Shown here: positions 22,506-23,163 of the stretch, one piece after another
Position numbering within the stretch: the stretch's first letter is position 1
Layout: every line of letters begins with the position of its first letter
Assembly (NCBI GenBank): GCA_017860375.1
Contig: JAGDMB010000006.1
Coordinates: forward strand, 1 to 23,163
Direction of reading: 5' to 3'
Source: Bacteroidota bacterium
Lineage (GTDB): Bacteria > Bacteroidota > Bacteroidia > Bacteroidales > UBA10428
Length of the DNA: 23,163 nt
Notes under the pieces: model-generated
The model's database searches: none
What the model was told of the DNA's origin: nothing
Seen by the model: only the letters and a program-made list of their open reading frames with translations
Position numbers and translations under genes: made by a program

Positions 22506-23163
22506 ATGAAAAACAGGTATTTTATCGAGCTTTCCTTTAAGGGAACGGCTTATCATGGCTGGCAAAAACAGCCAAACGCCAAAACCGTCCAGGATGAAGT
22601 CGACCGTGCGCTGGCCATGCTGCTCAAGGAGCATGTCACTACAGTAGGAGCCGGCAGAACGGATGCCGGAGTGCACGCACGGTTTTTCACAGCCCATTTT
22701 GAAAGCCGGGCGTACAATACGGTTTCTGCATCCAGATTTCTTTACAGTATAAACAGTATCCTTCCGGAAGATATCGTCATTACGGATATTTACCCGGTAG
22801 CGGATCATGCGCATGCCCGTTTTAGTGCCCTCTCAAGAACCTATGAATACCGCATAAACCGCGGCAAAGATCCGTTTGAATCCGGTCTTTCCTGGCATTA
22901 CCCCTACCCGCTCGATCTGGAAAAAATGAACCAGGCCTCAGCAATCCTTCTGCAGACCGAAGATTTCAGGAGTTTCTGCAAGGTCCATAGCCAGACATTA
23001 ACCACACGATGCAGGGTATCCTATGCCAGATGGACAATGGAAAAGAATTCGATTGTCTATACGATTGAGGCAGACCGGTTTCTGAGAAACATGGTCAGGG
23101 CAATTGTGGGGACACTGATTGAAGTAGGCAGAGGAAAAATAACGGTTGAAAAATTCCGGGATA
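22506..23163 (+). CDS. truA: tRNA pseudouridine synthase A, 3' end beyond the window
   Basis: The first 219 codons of TruA, which converts uridines 38-40 of the tRNA anticodon arm to pseudouridine. The ATG at 22506 gives MKNRYFIELSFKGTAYHGWQ, the usual N-terminus. The catalytic Asp is D53 in GAGRTDAGVHA. Later conserved parts are visible, including the ALSRTYEYRI segment and FLRNMVRAIVGTLIEVG. The frame is open to the window edge, so the gene is truncated only by the window. It is divergent from moxR. Confidence 0.95.
   Translation, partial: MKNRYFIELSFKGTAYHGWQKQPNAKTVQDEVDRALAMLLKEHVTTVGAGRTDAGVHARFFTAHFESRAYNTVSASRFLYSINSILPEDIVITDIYPVADHAHARFSALSRTYEYRINRGKDPFESGLSWHYPYPLDLEKMNQASAILLQTEDFRSFCKVHSQTLTTRCRVSYARWTMEKNSIVYTIEADRFLRNMVRAIVGTLIEVGRGKITVEKFRD

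Noticed and set aside
22410..22814. A 134-aa open frame on the minus strand
   Set aside because: It is antisense to truA, whose motifs and start are clear.

Overview
The window comes from the chromosome of a member of the Bacteroidota, most likely Bacteroidales-like. The evidence is a complete Bat (Bacteroides aerotolerance) operon, TlpA/DUF5106-style secreted thiol proteins, few Shine-Dalgarno sequences, and -7 boxes of the Bacteroidota TAnnTTTG type. It is gene-dense. No rRNA, tRNA, IS element, CRISPR array or phage gene was seen, and no gene-free stretch exceeds about 255 bases.

Layout. (1) 1-3.1 kb: a secreted thioredoxin-like protein and a stand-alone GMP-synthase-type ATP pyrophosphatase on the minus strand, then a free-methionine-(R)-sulfoxide reductase on the plus strand. 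(2) 3.1-12.0 kb: a signalling island. It holds two single-domain receivers flanking a Crp/Fnr regulator, followed on the plus strand by a CheY-like receiver, a 594-aa helical protein with a CheZ-like motif, a CheR methyltransferase, a membrane GAF/triple-PAS receptor without a kinase domain, and a hybrid histidine kinase whose phospho-accepting His is Arg. (3) 12.0-13.5 kb: a secreted glutathione peroxidase, a DUF2784 membrane protein and an acylphosphatase. (4) 13.5-22.25 kb: a nine-gene minus-strand operon: moxR, a small secreted protein, a DUF58 protein, a membrane protein with a DUF4381-like tail, then batA, batB, batC, batD and batE. (5) 22.5 kb to the end: truA on the plus strand, cut by the window edge.

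How the parts fit. The Bat/MoxR operon is a MoxR AAA+ ATPase with von Willebrand A and TPR membrane partners, a set linked to envelope integrity and oxygen or stress tolerance. Methionine sulfoxide reductase, glutathione peroxidase and the TlpA-like protein add to a redox-defence theme. The part most likely to be new is the 5.0-12.0 kb island. It has chemotaxis-type parts (CheY-like, CheZ-like, CheR) but no CheA, CheW or classical methyl-accepting protein; the receptor and a probable pseudokinase sit in their place. TGAT-N4-ATCA palindromes upstream of the Crp/Fnr gene, the island and the TlpA-like gene suggest the Crp/Fnr protein may control all three. Functions are inferred from motifs read by eye; no database search was run.
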